Shown: positions 46,091 through 55,697, counted from the first letter of the stretch. The stretch: DNA of 57,340 bases from Bacillus sp. V3B (GCF_024494465.1 NZ_JAETXM010000021.1:1-57340); one strand, 5' to 3'. Made by a program: numbers and translations. Notes: generated by a model not told the origin, from the sequence alone.

Positions 46091-47395
46091 TTAATCATAG
46101 TACTTTTCTGCATCGAAATTTTGAAATACATATTTATCATAAATCGGAAATACTTCTTTTCCAATTAAATGATTGATGATGACCTTATTTCGATGAACTG
46201 CAAGACCTAAGTTTGTTGATCCCACACCATGAGAATGTGATATTCCACTATGAACATAAATTTGATTTGGAATATCTAGACGTAAACGATAATCAGCCTC
46301 TACCTCGTATCTCCCTTGCTCATCCCAATAAATATAAGAGCTTAAATTCTTAATAAAGTCGGGTACATTAGGACGGTAGCCCGTACCTACAATAACAACT
46401 TCACTTTCATAGGTAAAATCTTTATTCTGCTGCCACTGATTACATAGAATTTCATATTTATCACCTTTTTCTTTTATCCCTTTGACTTCTGTTAAAACCT
46501 GTAATCTCAAATTCATTTCCTCACTAGAGACTGAATGTTCATAAAGTAAATTATAAATATCCGTAATTGTATGCGAACTAATACCTTTATAAAGTAAATC
46601 TTGAGATGCAAAAATTTTATCTTTTTGATCCTGAGTAAATTGATAAAAGTAATTCACATAATCTGGAGAAAATTGTTCTACACTCAATTTAGATTCTTCC
46701 ATAGACAAAAAGCTTCTTGATCGTGTTATCCAATTTAGTTGATAATGATGTTCCGTCCGTTCTTTTAACAGTTCACGAAAAACTTCTGCTGCACTTTGAC
46801 CTGAGCCAATCACAGTTATTGATTTAGCCTTTCTACAGCGTTGTTGACGATCTAGGAACTTAGAAGTATGAAAAATGTTTTCTGCAGAAAGACCTTGAAA
46901 GGATTTTGGCATAATAGGAACACTACCAGTACCTAACACAAGATTTTTACACCTATATGTCGATGTCTCTTCAGTTTGCATATCTTGAACTGTAACTAAA
47001 AAACATTTTTCATTTGTAATGTAATCTAACTCAACGACCCTTTTTCCAAAACGACAATTTTTCAATTCATTTGCAACCCATTGACAATAATCATTATATT
47101 CTCTTCTCGGAATATCCAATCGTTCTAAAAAGTAAAAAGGATATAAACGATTTTTTTGGGACAAATAATTCAAAAAGCTGTATCGATTTGTTGGATCAGC
47201 TAACGTTACTAAGTCCGCCATAAATGGAACTTGAAGCCTTGTACCTACTATTAACATTCCTGGATGCCAATCAAAATATAGCTTTTGATCAAAAAAGACC
47301 GATTCTACTTCCGTAAGGTCCTCGAGTAATGCTGCAAGACTCAAATTGAAAGGTCCTATTCCCACTCCTACTAAATCATAAACATAATTATCCAT
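46091..47395 (-). CDS. L-lysine N6-monooxygenase (IucD/AlcA/RhbE family)
   Basis: 434 aa from ATG 47393-47395 with GGAGG 9 nt upstream; the frame extends 46 codons further up, but those residues come from mobile-element sequence. FAD site DLVGVGIGPFNLSLAALL (about 6-23), substrate region HPGMLIVGTRLQVPFMADLVTLADPT (about 44-69), NADPH site SITVIGSGQSAAEVF (about 196-210) and the C-terminal ATGY-like VGTGYRPNVP. It N-hydroxylates lysine or a diamine, the first step of hydroxamate siderophore synthesis. No iucA/iucC-type synthetase or transporter lies next to it: tnpB sits upstream and unknown sequence downstream. It is a stranded siderophore gene or a transferred single gene. Confidence 0.88.
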   Translation of the reverse strand: MDNYVYDLVGVGIGPFNLSLAALLEDLTEVESVFFDQKLYFDWHPGMLIVGTRLQVPFMADLVTLADPTNRYSFLNYLSQKNRLYPFYFLERLDIPRREYNDYCQWVANELKNCRFGKRVVELDYITNEKCFLVTVQDMQTEETSTYRCKNLVLGTGSVPIMPKSFQGLSAENIFHTSKFLDRQQRCRKAKSITVIGSGQSAAEVFRELLKERTEHHYQLNWITRSRSFLSMEESKLSVEQFSPDYVNYFYQFTQDQKDKIFASQDLLYKGISSHTITDIYNLLYEHSVSSEEMNLRLQVLTEVKGIKEKGDKYEILCNQWQQNKDFTYESEVVIVGTGYRPNVPDFIKNLSSYIYWDEQGRYEVEADYRLRLDIPNQIYVHSGISHSHGVGSTNLGLAVHRNKVIINHLIGKEVFPIYDKYVFQNFDAEKYYD

Positions 47396-47522
47396 AATAC
47401 CGTTCCTCCACAAATTCTTTTTCTTTCTATTATTAGGAAAAAAGCAAAAAGAATTCTTAATGTAGTAACTGATAGTATGTATGAACCTCTCATGACTAAA
47501 GTCATGAGTTTCAGGGTTAGCG

Positions 47523-48798
47523 CTAAAGCACATTGACCACTTGTGGCGAGGAACACGCAGCCGCTATCCCATTGACAAAAGCCTTTGGGATTACTTTTCG
47601 TAGAATATTTGCTGCTCCATTTACATCCGCATTTATGAGGATATGACTTTTGGATCGATACAGCCCTCTGCTCATTCGTTTTCCACTGAAGATGTGTCGT
47701 TTTTTATCCCCCGATTGATAGGTTGGAATAGGATCTTCATCTAGAAAACTGGCTTTTGATGTATAACTCTCTTCCGTTACAATAACTGAAATGCCCGCAG
47801 AATTTGCCTTGTACGTAATGAGTTCAATCAACACAGAATGCGGGATTTGAACAAAGTTTTGATTATTTTTCTTTCCCATTACGAAGGGCTGCGTAATAGA
47901 GACTACACATTTTGTTATACCACTGATTCATCGATTTAATGGGTCCACCCTTAAATAGAATGGGCGTCATCCCCGTGTTGGTTAAAACTGTAGCCATATT
48001 ATCAAGGCCTAAGTCAATCCCCATACATCGTTCCTTTTTGGCCTCTACTTCTTCTGTTTTTCCTATCAAAAGGACAAATTCTACGGTAAAAGCATCATAT
48101 TTTGGTACAATTCTTACCTGTTGAAAATGACCGTTCATATGAACTAATTTTCCGATGTTTAACCTCCATTTTGTTTTCGGAAAGCTTAGATCGTTTTCCT
48201 CTTTTATTTTACATATTTGATTGGAAAGAATGGTTTCTTTCCGACCACCCTTCGGTAGATACCCCGGAATAGAGGGTCTGCCACTGTATTTTTCCGGATA
48301 GAGTTTGTAATCCTTTAGGCTTTCAAAAAAACTTTTCCAATTTTGAACCACATTTTGGAGGACTTGTTGGTTGATTTGACCAGGCAACGAATAATAATCT
48401 TTTTGTTTCATCGTTTTAAATAAACAATCGAGAAAGTTATATCCAAGAAAAGATTTTTCTTTAGTTGGTAAGTCAAAAAGATTGAGCTTGATTTCCTTTC
48501 GTTGTTCCTTTGGTTTTAATCCCTCTTTTTTCAATTTTTTATGATAAGCTAACGTTTGATGATCATTCATTTTTTGAAGGTTGTTTCGAATAGCATCCAT
48601 CACTTCCTTTTGTAAAGGTTGTAATGGTTTATCTTGGTTCAAAGCAGTATAGATCTGTCGAATATAGAAATTCGTGGTATTATACAGATTATTACTATTG
48701 GCACAGAGTTCATCGAAATATCTATACAATTTATGTCCTTTTTTAATATCCATTTGATAGGTTCGATACTCTTTCTTTCCTTCATTTTCCTTACTCAT
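47523..48798 (-). pseudogene. tnpB: IS605-family TnpB with deletion removing the catalytic Glu
   Basis: Start ATG 48796-48798 behind GGAGGTGATC. Residues 1-311 carry the N-terminal part and the first RuvC Asp (MGIDLGLDNMATV). At about 47875 the frame shifts from RNGKE into GKKNNQNFVQIPHSVLIELI, continuing to the last RuvC Asp (LINADVNGAANI) and stop at 47523. About 60 residues that normally hold the second catalytic residue (VIGxNEGW) are absent. The joined sequences share GGGAAAGAA, so a microhomology deletion is likely. Left-end hairpin CCCACGACTGAAGTCACGGG at 48892-48911, right-end hairpin CTCATGACTAAAGTCATGAG at 47491-47510. Confidence 0.88.
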
Positions 48799-48925
48799 AT
48801 GATCACCTCCTCTTTAAGTGAATTTTACCATCTAGAACATATGTTTGCCCATTGATATCCCTCCGTTCCATGAAAAAAAGCCAATTCATCCCACGACTGA
48901 AGTCACGGGTTTTCTTAGCTTCTTC

Positions 48926-49201
48926 ATAAATCGAAGACCAAAGTGAAGTTCATCTTACAGCTTTGTTTGGGAGTTGAAAGAGCCCCGATTGTTTAAAGGT
49001 AGAAGAACCTGAATGGGTGAGAGTCAGGTATCATTTATGTAGGTTTAAAAGGATGAAACCAATCGGCCTCTCCCCTATTTTTTATTTGAAGTTATTTTTA
49101 TTGAACTCCCCCTCCTTAACAGACCTTACAGTTCGTTTGAAGAAGGGGATTCTTGTAAAAATAAGATATATACGAAAGCTATATGACCATCTCCCATTCA
49201 A
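48926..49201. other. Spacer, possible further element relic
   Basis: No gene. CCCCCTCC near 49110 and GAAGGGGATTC near 49150 could form an element-end hairpin. Nothing else recognised. Confidence 0.3.
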
Positions 49202-49428
49202 CTAGGAGGGGGTTTTTCCACTTTTCAATTTAGACAAACCTTTTTTCTCCCAATCTGTAAGAGCCTCTGGAGAGAAGAGTCCGTTCGTACAACGAAACTT
49301 GTCGACATCAAAAAGTTCTGATTGATCGTACGCACATGTACGTACACCTTTCAGCATTTTCGAAACATACTTCCACTGCACCCAGTGATGAGCGCCTATT
49401 CCAATTAATAAGCATGATCATGGAGGTC
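49202..49428 (-). pseudogene. Fragment of an unidentified gene
   Basis: One minus-strand frame without start reads LIGIGAHHWVQWKYVSKML, then KGVRTCAYDQSELFDVDKF, RCTNGLFSPEALTDWEKKG and a stop at 49202-49204. Composition is protein-like (Trp, Cys, His), so it is probably the C-terminus of a lost gene. Family not recognised. Confidence 0.4.
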
Positions 49429-49559
49429 CATTCTCTTTTTAAATTGCACAACAAAAAAGTCTCCTGATTTTTTTACGTTTGAATTTTTAGGGAAAGTTAG
49501 TTTGCCATGAAACATATAAATAATGAAATCATGTATCCTAAAATGAAAGGGTGTCGAAA

Positions 49560-51344
49560 ATGGAAAAGAAGAAACAACCTAATATTCTTGTCTTAATGGT
49601 TGATCAAGAAAGGTACCCCTCGGTCTATGAAACAAAGGAATTGGAAAAGTGGCGAAAAGAAAATTTAGTAACGCAAAATCTATTACGAAAAAACGGTATG
49701 GAGTTTTTAAATCATTATGCCGGTAGTACCGCTTGCTCACCTAGTCGAGCAACGATTTATACAGGACAGTACCCTTCTCTTCACGGGGTAACGCAAACAA
49801 CTGGGGTAGCTAAAGGACCTTTTGATCCAGATGTCTTTTGGCTTGACCCTAATACGGTACCTACCATAGGAAATTATTTCCGAACAGCAGGATATCAAAC
49901 CTATTGGAAAGGGAAGTGGCATGCTTCCGATGAAGATATTCTAATCCCCGGTACACACAACGCATTTCCTAGCTATGACCCAGACACCGGGGTACCCAGT
50001 AAAGAAAAGGAGGAAATCTATCAAAAAGCTAATCGTTTGGACCCCTTTGGATTTTCTGGATGGATTGGTCCAGAACCGCATGGATCAAATCCTCGCAATT
50101 CAGGTTCATCTGCAGCAATTGGCACAAGTGGTCGTGACCAGGTGTATGCTTTGGAAACCGTTAAGCTCATCCAGTCGCTAGAAGAACAATCAAATAAAAA
50201 CAACACTCCATGGTTTATTATGTGTTCCTTCGTCAACCCACATGACATTGCATTATATGGTGTGTTAACAGCACTTTCACCAGCGTTTAATTTTGAAGTC
50301 GATCCAACGCTTCCACCGATTTCACCAGCGCCTACAGCTCGAGAGTCACTGTCAACTAAACCACAAGCCCAAGAAAGCTACCGTATTACGTATCCACAAG
50401 CTTTGCAACCAATCATTGAACAACCATTTTATCGTCAACTGTATTACAGTTTACAAAAACAAGCGGATACAGAAATGAATAAAGTCTTTCATGCTCTTAA
50501 AAACTCAACCTTCTATGAAAATACAATCGTCTTGTTTACCTCTGATCATGGAGAACTTCTTGGTGCGCATGGAGGACTCCATCAAAAGTGGTATAACATG
50601 TATGAAGAATCCATCCACGTACCATTAATCATCCACAGCCCACAGCTTTTTTCACAACATGAACAAACCAATATGCTAACAAGCCATGTCGATATTTTGC
50701 CAACACTCTTAGGATTAGCTAATATAGATGTAGAAAAAATTCAAGAAAAGCTCTCAAAATCACATACGGAAGTTCATCCTTTAGTCGGAAGAAATTTAAC
50801 ACCGCTTATTCAAGGTAACGATCAATTTTTCAGAGCAAACGAACCCCTCTATTTTATGTCTGATGATGACATCACAAAAGGTTTAAATCAAATGACGGCA
50901 TCAGGCGTACCTTACGAATCTGTTGTTCAACCGAATCACATTGAAGCAATCATTACACGACTGAAGACCGGGAAAGATCATGAAGAAGAAACCTGGAAAT
51001 TTGCTCGTTATTATGATAATCCTCAATTTTGGAGTGACCCTGGCTGCAGTGATTCCGTATGGACAAAAAGCAAACCGGTTGATGTAAATACTAATACCCA
51101 ATGTTCGATCTGTGTAAATACAACAAAAACAGAGCCTGTTCCATCTCAATATGAATTATACAATCTAACAACAGACCCACTAGAGGAAATTAATTATGCT
51201 GATCCATCTAACGTAACTCCAGAAACCACAATTATTCAGGAACTGCTAACCGACACGCTCGAACAGCAATGTAACCAAAAAAGAATTGAACCATCAAGTG
51301 GAGAAGTTCCTGGTATGCCGTCTTGTAATTGCAAGGAAGACTAG
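49560..51344 (+). CDS. Sulfatase-family hydrolase
   Basis: 594 aa from ATG 49560 (GAAAGGGTG upstream); a GTG three codons earlier overlaps that site. Sulfatase fold: NILVLMVDQ metal Asp (about 14), the formylglycine signature CSPSRATIYTGQYP (C59), GYQTYWKGKWH (about 115), FTSDHGELLGAHGG (about 325) and DILPTLLGLA. The C-x-P-S-R form suggests Cys-type maturation or Cys-dependent phosphonate/sulfate hydrolysis. No signal peptide. The C-terminal third has paired Cys (QCSICVN) and ends MPSCNCKED, unusual for a cytoplasmic sulfatase. Substrate unknown. Confidence 0.87.
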   Translation: MEKKKQPNILVLMVDQERYPSVYETKELEKWRKENLVTQNLLRKNGMEFLNHYAGSTACSPSRATIYTGQYPSLHGVTQTTGVAKGPFDPDVFWLDPNTVPTIGNYFRTAGYQTYWKGKWHASDEDILIPGTHNAFPSYDPDTGVPSKEKEEIYQKANRLDPFGFSGWIGPEPHGSNPRNSGSSAAIGTSGRDQVYALETVKLIQSLEEQSNKNNTPWFIMCSFVNPHDIALYGVLTALSPAFNFEVDPTLPPISPAPTARESLSTKPQAQESYRITYPQALQPIIEQPFYRQLYYSLQKQADTEMNKVFHALKNSTFYENTIVLFTSDHGELLGAHGGLHQKWYNMYEESIHVPLIIHSPQLFSQHEQTNMLTSHVDILPTLLGLANIDVEKIQEKLSKSHTEVHPLVGRNLTPLIQGNDQFFRANEPLYFMSDDDITKGLNQMTASGVPYESVVQPNHIEAIITRLKTGKDHEEETWKFARYYDNPQFWSDPGCSDSVWTKSKPVDVNTNTQCSICVNTTKTEPVPSQYELYNLTTDPLEEINYADPSNVTPETTIIQELLTDTLEQQCNQKRIEPSSGEVPGMPSCNCKED

Positions 51345-51441
51345 GATGAATTATTAAAAAAAGAGATAAGAATGAACCACCTCATACCTGTTATTTAGAT
51401 TATACATTTTTTAGAGGAATTATCAGAAGCATAAAACAACA

Positions 51442-51473
51442 AAAAAGACAGGTAATAACTATCCTGTCTTTTT
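51442..51473 (+). terminator. Terminator after the sulfatase gene
   Basis: AAAAAGACAGG (51442-51452) with CCTGTCTTTTT (51463-51473). Confidence 0.85.
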
Positions 51474-51644
51474 CCTATAATAATATTTGGATAGGCTACA
51501 CTTTAGTTGAATAAAGGTATAAAAAGAATGCCATAGTTTCCATTTTACTTAAAAACTTTAAGCTTTAAAAACTAAGCATTCTTATTTTATAAACAAGGAC
51601 ATGAATGTAGGCTTTTTTTCATACTATATTTTGGAGGTGGAAAA

Positions 51645-52085
51645 ATGACAAGAGTAGCTTACCGAAGTGCAGACATTGACTTAATGGCAAGGATGATGAG
51701 AGCAGAAGCTGAAGGCGAAGGAAAACAAGGAATGCTATATGTTGGAAATGTAATTGTTAACCGTGTTGTAGCAGATTGTACTGACTTTAATGAATTGAGA
51801 ACCATTGAAGACGTCATCTTTCATGTACAAGGAGGAAATTTCTCTTTTGAAGCTGTTCAAAAAGGCAATGTATTTTATCAAAGAGCAAGAGAATCTGAAA
51901 GAAGATTAGCAAGACAGAATTTAAAATATTGGAGAGATCACCCAGCGAAATATGCTCTTTGGTACTTTAATCCATATGGTCCGTGTCCTCCAACATGGTA
52001 CGACCAACCTTTTACTGGTCAATTTAAACAACATTGTTTTTATGAACCAGTAGCTGGAACATGCGATAGTGTTTATATAGGATGA
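51645..52085 (+). CDS. cwlJ: Spore cortex hydrolase CwlJ
   Basis: 146 aa, the length of CwlJ, without signal peptide. SleB/CwlJ catalytic domain: LMARMMRAEAEGEGKQGMLYVGNVIVNRV (Glu of RAEAEGE), FEAVQKGNVFYQRARESERRLAR, then LWYFNPYGPCPPTWYDQPFTGQFKQHCFYEP near the end. CwlJ sits in the inner coat and degrades cortex peptidoglycan during germination, responding to Ca-dipicolinate. GGAGGTGG precedes the start. No gerQ beside it. Confidence 0.95.
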   Translation: MTRVAYRSADIDLMARMMRAEAEGEGKQGMLYVGNVIVNRVVADCTDFNELRTIEDVIFHVQGGNFSFEAVQKGNVFYQRARESERRLARQNLKYWRDHPAKYALWYFNPYGPCPPTWYDQPFTGQFKQHCFYEPVAGTCDSVYIG

Positions 52086-52212
52086 AAAGTTTGCTCTTTG
52101 AAGTAAGATCCGAATATTTATAAAAACTAAAATAAAACTTTTAGTAATAGTATTTACCCAAGAAAGATTGTAAAATATTACACTTAAACTATCGGAGTGC
52201 TTTAGTTGAAGT

Positions 52213-52241
52213 AAAAGACCATCAAAAAATGATGGTCTTTT
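52213..52241. terminator. Bidirectional terminator
   Basis: AAAAGACCATCA (52213-52224) and TGATGGTCTTTT (52230-52241), perfect stem between the convergent cwlJ and nuclease genes. Confidence 0.88.
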
Positions 52242-52261
52242 TACATTTGAATTTATGGATA

Positions 52262-53305
52262 TTATGTTTCACATGCATAATTATCTTTATCTCGGTCCAT
52301 TTTAGATTGATAAGCAGGATGGTCAGATGGAACTCCGTTAGGATATACCTTTCTCAACTCCGTACAGTTTTTGAAATATTCCTGTTTAGGAGCAGGTTCG
52401 GGTGCTGGCTCAGGTGCTGGGGTTGGTTCTGGTTCTTCATAATGATAACCGTGGTCATGGTCAACGTGAGCATAGCCTTCAATTGACCAAACACCTATTC
52501 CTTGGTTTCTAGCAACATCTTGTGCTTCATGAAATTCGTCTAGCATTGTTAAGTCGTTATAAAGGTATGCTGTCCTTGCCAAGCCTTTTTCTAATATCAT
52601 TTCTTGGAATGTTTTGTCTCCAACCCATGCATAAGCTAACAAGCGATCATATTTATCTCTTTCCTCAGTGCCAACTTGTATTCCCACAGTTTTACCTTCT
52701 AATACTTCTTTAGCGTAGTCGGTTGCTTCAGGACCGAATGGTTCAACTGGTTTGTTTGGGCCTTTTGTTTCAGGAGTATCAATTAAAAGCAACCTTACGT
52801 CTTCTTCCTCTCCATTCATAGAAATTTCAATAGTATCTCCATCTATTACTCTATTTACAGTCGCTTGAGGATATTCACTCTGTTTATCTTTCTTTGTTTC
52901 TGATTTAGATTCTTCTTTTCTTTCTTCATTATCTGCATTAGTTTGTTTAGGCTCTTCTAATTTGTCTTCTGTTTTAGCCACTTCAGGTTCATCACTTTGA
53001 GTTTGTTCAATATCAGATTTCTCTTCATCTTTTTTTACAGTTTCTCCAGAAACGTCTCCATTTGCTAGTTCTGTTTGTGTTGGACTACTACTTAATCCAA
53101 ACCATAGAAAAGCAACAATTATTCCTGTTAGCAATAAAGTTGCTGGTTTCTTTGATTTCGCACCTAGCTTCCTATTCACAGACCACTCATAAATTGCCCA
53201 AATTGCAATTCCAATGCCAATAAAACCTATTATATTTTGTAATACGAGTCCTATAATACCAATAATTAAAATTACTATTATTAACCCTAATAAAAATCTA
53301 GCCAA
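52262..53305 (-). CDS. Membrane-anchored thermonuclease with excalibur domain
   Basis: 347 aa, TTG start behind GGAGGTGG that overlaps the end of the upstream gene. Two or three N-terminal hydrophobic segments (about 3-35 and 55-72), a long acidic linker (about 80-145), a staphylococcal nuclease domain (about 148-275) with RVIDGDTIEI, VRLLLIDTPE, DKYDRLLAYAWV and a final Glu/Arg set, then a Pro/Glu spacer (EPTPAPEPAPEPAPKQ) and a C-terminal excalibur Ca-binding domain (DRDKDNYACE). It should cut DNA or RNA outside the membrane. Co-transcribed with 53306-54034. Confidence 0.9.
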   Translation of the reverse strand: MARFLLGLIIVILIIGIIGLVLQNIIGFIGIGIAIWAIYEWSVNRKLGAKSKKPATLLLTGIIVAFLWFGLSSSPTQTELANGDVSGETVKKDEEKSDIEQTQSDEPEVAKTEDKLEEPKQTNADNEERKEESKSETKKDKQSEYPQATVNRVIDGDTIEISMNGEEEDVRLLLIDTPETKGPNKPVEPFGPEATDYAKEVLEGKTVGIQVGTEERDKYDRLLAYAWVGDKTFQEMILEKGLARTAYLYNDLTMLDEFHEAQDVARNQGIGVWSIEGYAHVDHDHGYHYEEPEPTPAPEPAPEPAPKQEYFKNCTELRKVYPNGVPSDHPAYQSKMDRDKDNYACET

Positions 53306-54034
53306 TTATTCCACCTCCAGTTTATCAACAAAAGCGAACCCTTTTGTTTTCCTAAAGTTCATATTGTGAGGGAAGTTTACCATTGAGTCAGAACAATCAA
53401 TTCTATCGAAATCGAGTTGGTGAAGTGTATCGTGGTCAACCAATATTGATAAAATTGTTCCTTCTACTTCCTTTCCTAGAGAAGAGTCAAATAACTCGCC
53501 AATTGCGTTTATATACACCCTTTCCAAAGGTAATAAAGCGAATAGTTCTCTTGAAATTCTTAATATGCAACTAGCAACATAATCTTGGTAGAGTTCATAT
53601 AACTTTGTTTTAGTCATCTTCTTTCGAGATACTTTACCCGTCTTAGTTAACGAAAGTTCTTCTGCTGGGATAACACTCTCAGAATGGACGTAAAGATTGA
53701 ATACTGCAATTTGATTGTCAATAAATTCGAAAGTAAAATCACTACCTAAGTCTTTTATATCCTCAAAGGGTGCTAGATCATTAACTACCTTTTGATAACT
53801 CGATAAGTTGCCATTTAAAATACCGTTTCCAAGGTTTTTAAGTTCTTCCCAATTTTGATATAGCTTTTCGTCTTCTTCTTTTGAAATAGTAATTTCTTCT
53901 TCTAAAAGTCGCTTTTTAGCTTCTACTCTATTAAAAAATTTATCTCGAAATGTAGGTTTATAGTTTTCAATATTGGATAATGTTTCGGCTTCATTAGGTC
54001 CTACGTTACCATAAATGAAAGGTGGACTTTGCAC
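53306..54034 (-). CDS. Hypothetical protein upstream of the nuclease
   Basis: 242 aa. Starts MQSPPFIYGNVGPNEAETLS; a charged helical N-terminal half (RVEAKKRLLEEEITISKEEDEKL), then a mixed domain with YVHSESVIPAEELS and LPLERVYINAIGELFDSSLGKEV, ending FAFVDKLEVE. No membrane segment. Its stop lies 1 bp before the start of the nuclease gene and its last codons hold that gene's ribosome binding site. I do not recognise the family; linkage to a nuclease beside an integrase suggests an accessory or defence-like role, which is inference. Confidence 0.7.
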   Translation of the reverse strand: MQSPPFIYGNVGPNEAETLSNIENYKPTFRDKFFNRVEAKKRLLEEEITISKEEDEKLYQNWEELKNLGNGILNGNLSSYQKVVNDLAPFEDIKDLGSDFTFEFIDNQIAVFNLYVHSESVIPAEELSLTKTGKVSRKKMTKTKLYELYQDYVASCILRISRELFALLPLERVYINAIGELFDSSLGKEVEGTILSILVDHDTLHQLDFDRIDCSDSMVNFPHNMNFRKTKGFAFVDKLEVE

Positions 54035-54374
54035 AATGTTCCTCCAATTAAAAGTCTCTGTGCAGTCTTTATGTATTGATATGAAATAATTAACTTAACA
54101 CCGCTTTTCTTCTAGATTTATACTAAAATGATATTATTTTCCTATTTAAAATTATAACATGTTTAAATATCCAATAAATAGAAAGATTGAATATAAGGTT
54201 TTTTCTGTTGAAACATTGTATATAACACAGGTTTTGCAAACACCAAAATAAATGCCTTTTAAAAACATTTTAGTGTATGACTTTTCAACTGAGAAAAAAG
54301 TGTCGGAGCAGATGTATTAGCTAGGATGACAAGAGAATCGTTTCCGCTAATACTGTAAACATAGCCCCGTAAAG
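54035..54374. other. Intergenic region of the accessory block
   Basis: No gene found. AT-rich; it should contain the promoter of the 54034 gene. Confidence 0.35.
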
Positions 54375-54407
54375 AAAAGATAGACCATACATAATGGTCT
54401 ATCTTTT
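54375..54407 (-). terminator. Terminator of the integrase gene
   Basis: AAAAGATAGACCAT (54375-54388) and ATGGTCTATCTTTT (54394-54407), perfect stem. Confidence 0.85.
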
Positions 54408-54444
54408 ATACATATTCAATATCATTAATACTGGATATAACCCA

Positions 54445-55248
54445 TTACCTTCTCTTCCCTCTTCTCATTTTAGGATTTTCGGTATAATTTGCAATAATAC
54501 TATGCCGATCGAAGCCTTCTTTTAAATCTTCAGAATACAAATTGACATAGTTTAGAGTAACATCTAGTGTAGAATGCCCCAATAACGGTTGAAGCTTGAA
54601 TGCATCTCCTCCACTCGTTATATAATGCTTTGCAAATGTATGTCTAAAAGCATGTATAGAAGTCTTTTCTACACCTCTTTTTTTGTTATATCTTGCTATT
54701 GCATGTTGCATCGAGTTTCTAGTCATTTGCTCCCCTAATTCATTTATGAATAAATAATCATCTTTTTCCAATCTATACACTCTAATATACTCTGTAAGGA
54801 CTTTTACGATATGCTCACTTATTGGGTTATATTGAACTTTCCTATTCTTTGTTGTAGTTAATATAACTATACCATTTTCAAGATCAATATCATGAACCTT
54901 TAAATTTAGCACTGTATTAAGCCTGTTACATGTTTCTAATAGATAATTGACTAATACCCAGTTCCTATGTTCTACAAAGCCACATTCCCTTATATTCGGC
55001 TTTTTGATTAACTTCATTATTTCTTCCTCTGTATATAGCTCTTTTTGTTTCTTATCCGCTTTTATAAGGTTAATCTCAAATTTAATCAGATAATTTTCAC
55101 GCATTGCAAAGTAGAGAAATGATCTTGTTGCCCTCATATATGTATTTATCGTCGTAGCTTTAAGCTCCTGCCTTTTAAGCCACATAATGAACTTATCAAT
55201 GTGTCTTTTTTCAATCTCCCTTACATAAACAATACCTAGTTCCTCCAT
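54445..55248 (-). CDS. Tyrosine recombinase / phage-type integrase (N-terminus probably lost)
   Basis: 267 aa. SAM-like core-binding region (about 10-60, KRHIDKFIMWLKRQELKATTINTYMRATRSFL) and a catalytic domain with Arg in TCNRLNTVL (about 110), Lys in TTTKNRKVQ (about 133), HAFRHTFAKHY (about 203), LGHSTLDVTLNY with the nucleophile Tyr (about 238). The first about 35 residues of the usual N-terminal domain are missing. No ribosome binding site precedes the ATG, and the sequence just upstream (LSTFETIQS) resembles continuing protein in a shifted frame. It may be a frameshifted gene. It lies 150 bp from the last tRNA-Leu gene. Confidence 0.75.
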   Translation of the reverse strand: MEELGIVYVREIEKRHIDKFIMWLKRQELKATTINTYMRATRSFLYFAMRENYLIKFEINLIKADKKQKELYTEEEIMKLIKKPNIRECGFVEHRNWVLVNYLLETCNRLNTVLNLKVHDIDLENGIVILTTTKNRKVQYNPISEHIVKVLTEYIRVYRLEKDDYLFINELGEQMTRNSMQHAIARYNKKRGVEKTSIHAFRHTFAKHYITSGGDAFKLQPLLGHSTLDVTLNYVNLYSEDLKEGFDRHSIIANYTENPKMRRGKRR

Positions 55249-55334
55249 TAAGATTGAATAGTCTCAAAGGTACTTAATAATCGCAAATTATTGTCCACAC
55301 GATTTGCACTTCACTTTACCAAAGTAAAGCACAA

Positions 55335-55371
55335 AAAAAGCCAATACTCTGATTGCTCAAAGCATTGACCT
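55335..55371 (-). terminator. Terminator of the tRNA array
   Basis: Minus-strand stem GTCAATGC..TGAG / GAG..TATTGGC with mismatches, followed by seven T. It is the first hairpin after the last tRNA. Confidence 0.65.
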
Positions 55372-55394
55372 ATAAGTCTTTACTGACTTTTTGA

Positions 55395-55476
55395 TACCGG
55401 TGGTCGGGGTCGAACCGACACTCCAGAAGGAACACGATTTTGAGTCGTGCGCGTCTGCCAATTCCGCCACACCGGC
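55395..55476 (-). tRNA. tRNA-Leu(CAA)
   Basis: Class II tRNA with long variable arm. Anticodon loop CTCAAAA. Acceptor GCCGGTG / CACCGGT, discriminator A; CCA not encoded. Last gene of the array in transcription order. Confidence 0.93.
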
Positions 55477-55499
55477 TTAATAATAATTTTTTGTTTAGA

Positions 55500-55585
55500 T
55501 GCCGAGGACCGGAATCGAACCGGTACGGTAGTCACCTACCGCAGGATTTTAAGTCCTGTGCGTCTGCCAGTTCCGCCACCCCGGC
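55500..55585 (-). tRNA. tRNA-Leu(TAA)
   Basis: Class II tRNA. Anticodon loop CTTAAAA. Acceptor GCCGGGG / CCTCGGC, discriminator A. Confidence 0.93.
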
Positions 55586-55616
55586 ACATCTATATACAAA
55601 AATTATTTAACTTATT

Positions 55617-55690
<74 letters not shown>

Positions 55691-55697
55691 TAATTAT

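Noticed and set aside
55395-55500. Direct repeat of the tRNA-Leu 3' end as an integrase attachment site
   Set aside because: No second copy of GGTGGTCGGGGTCGAA was found between 52 and 55 kb.
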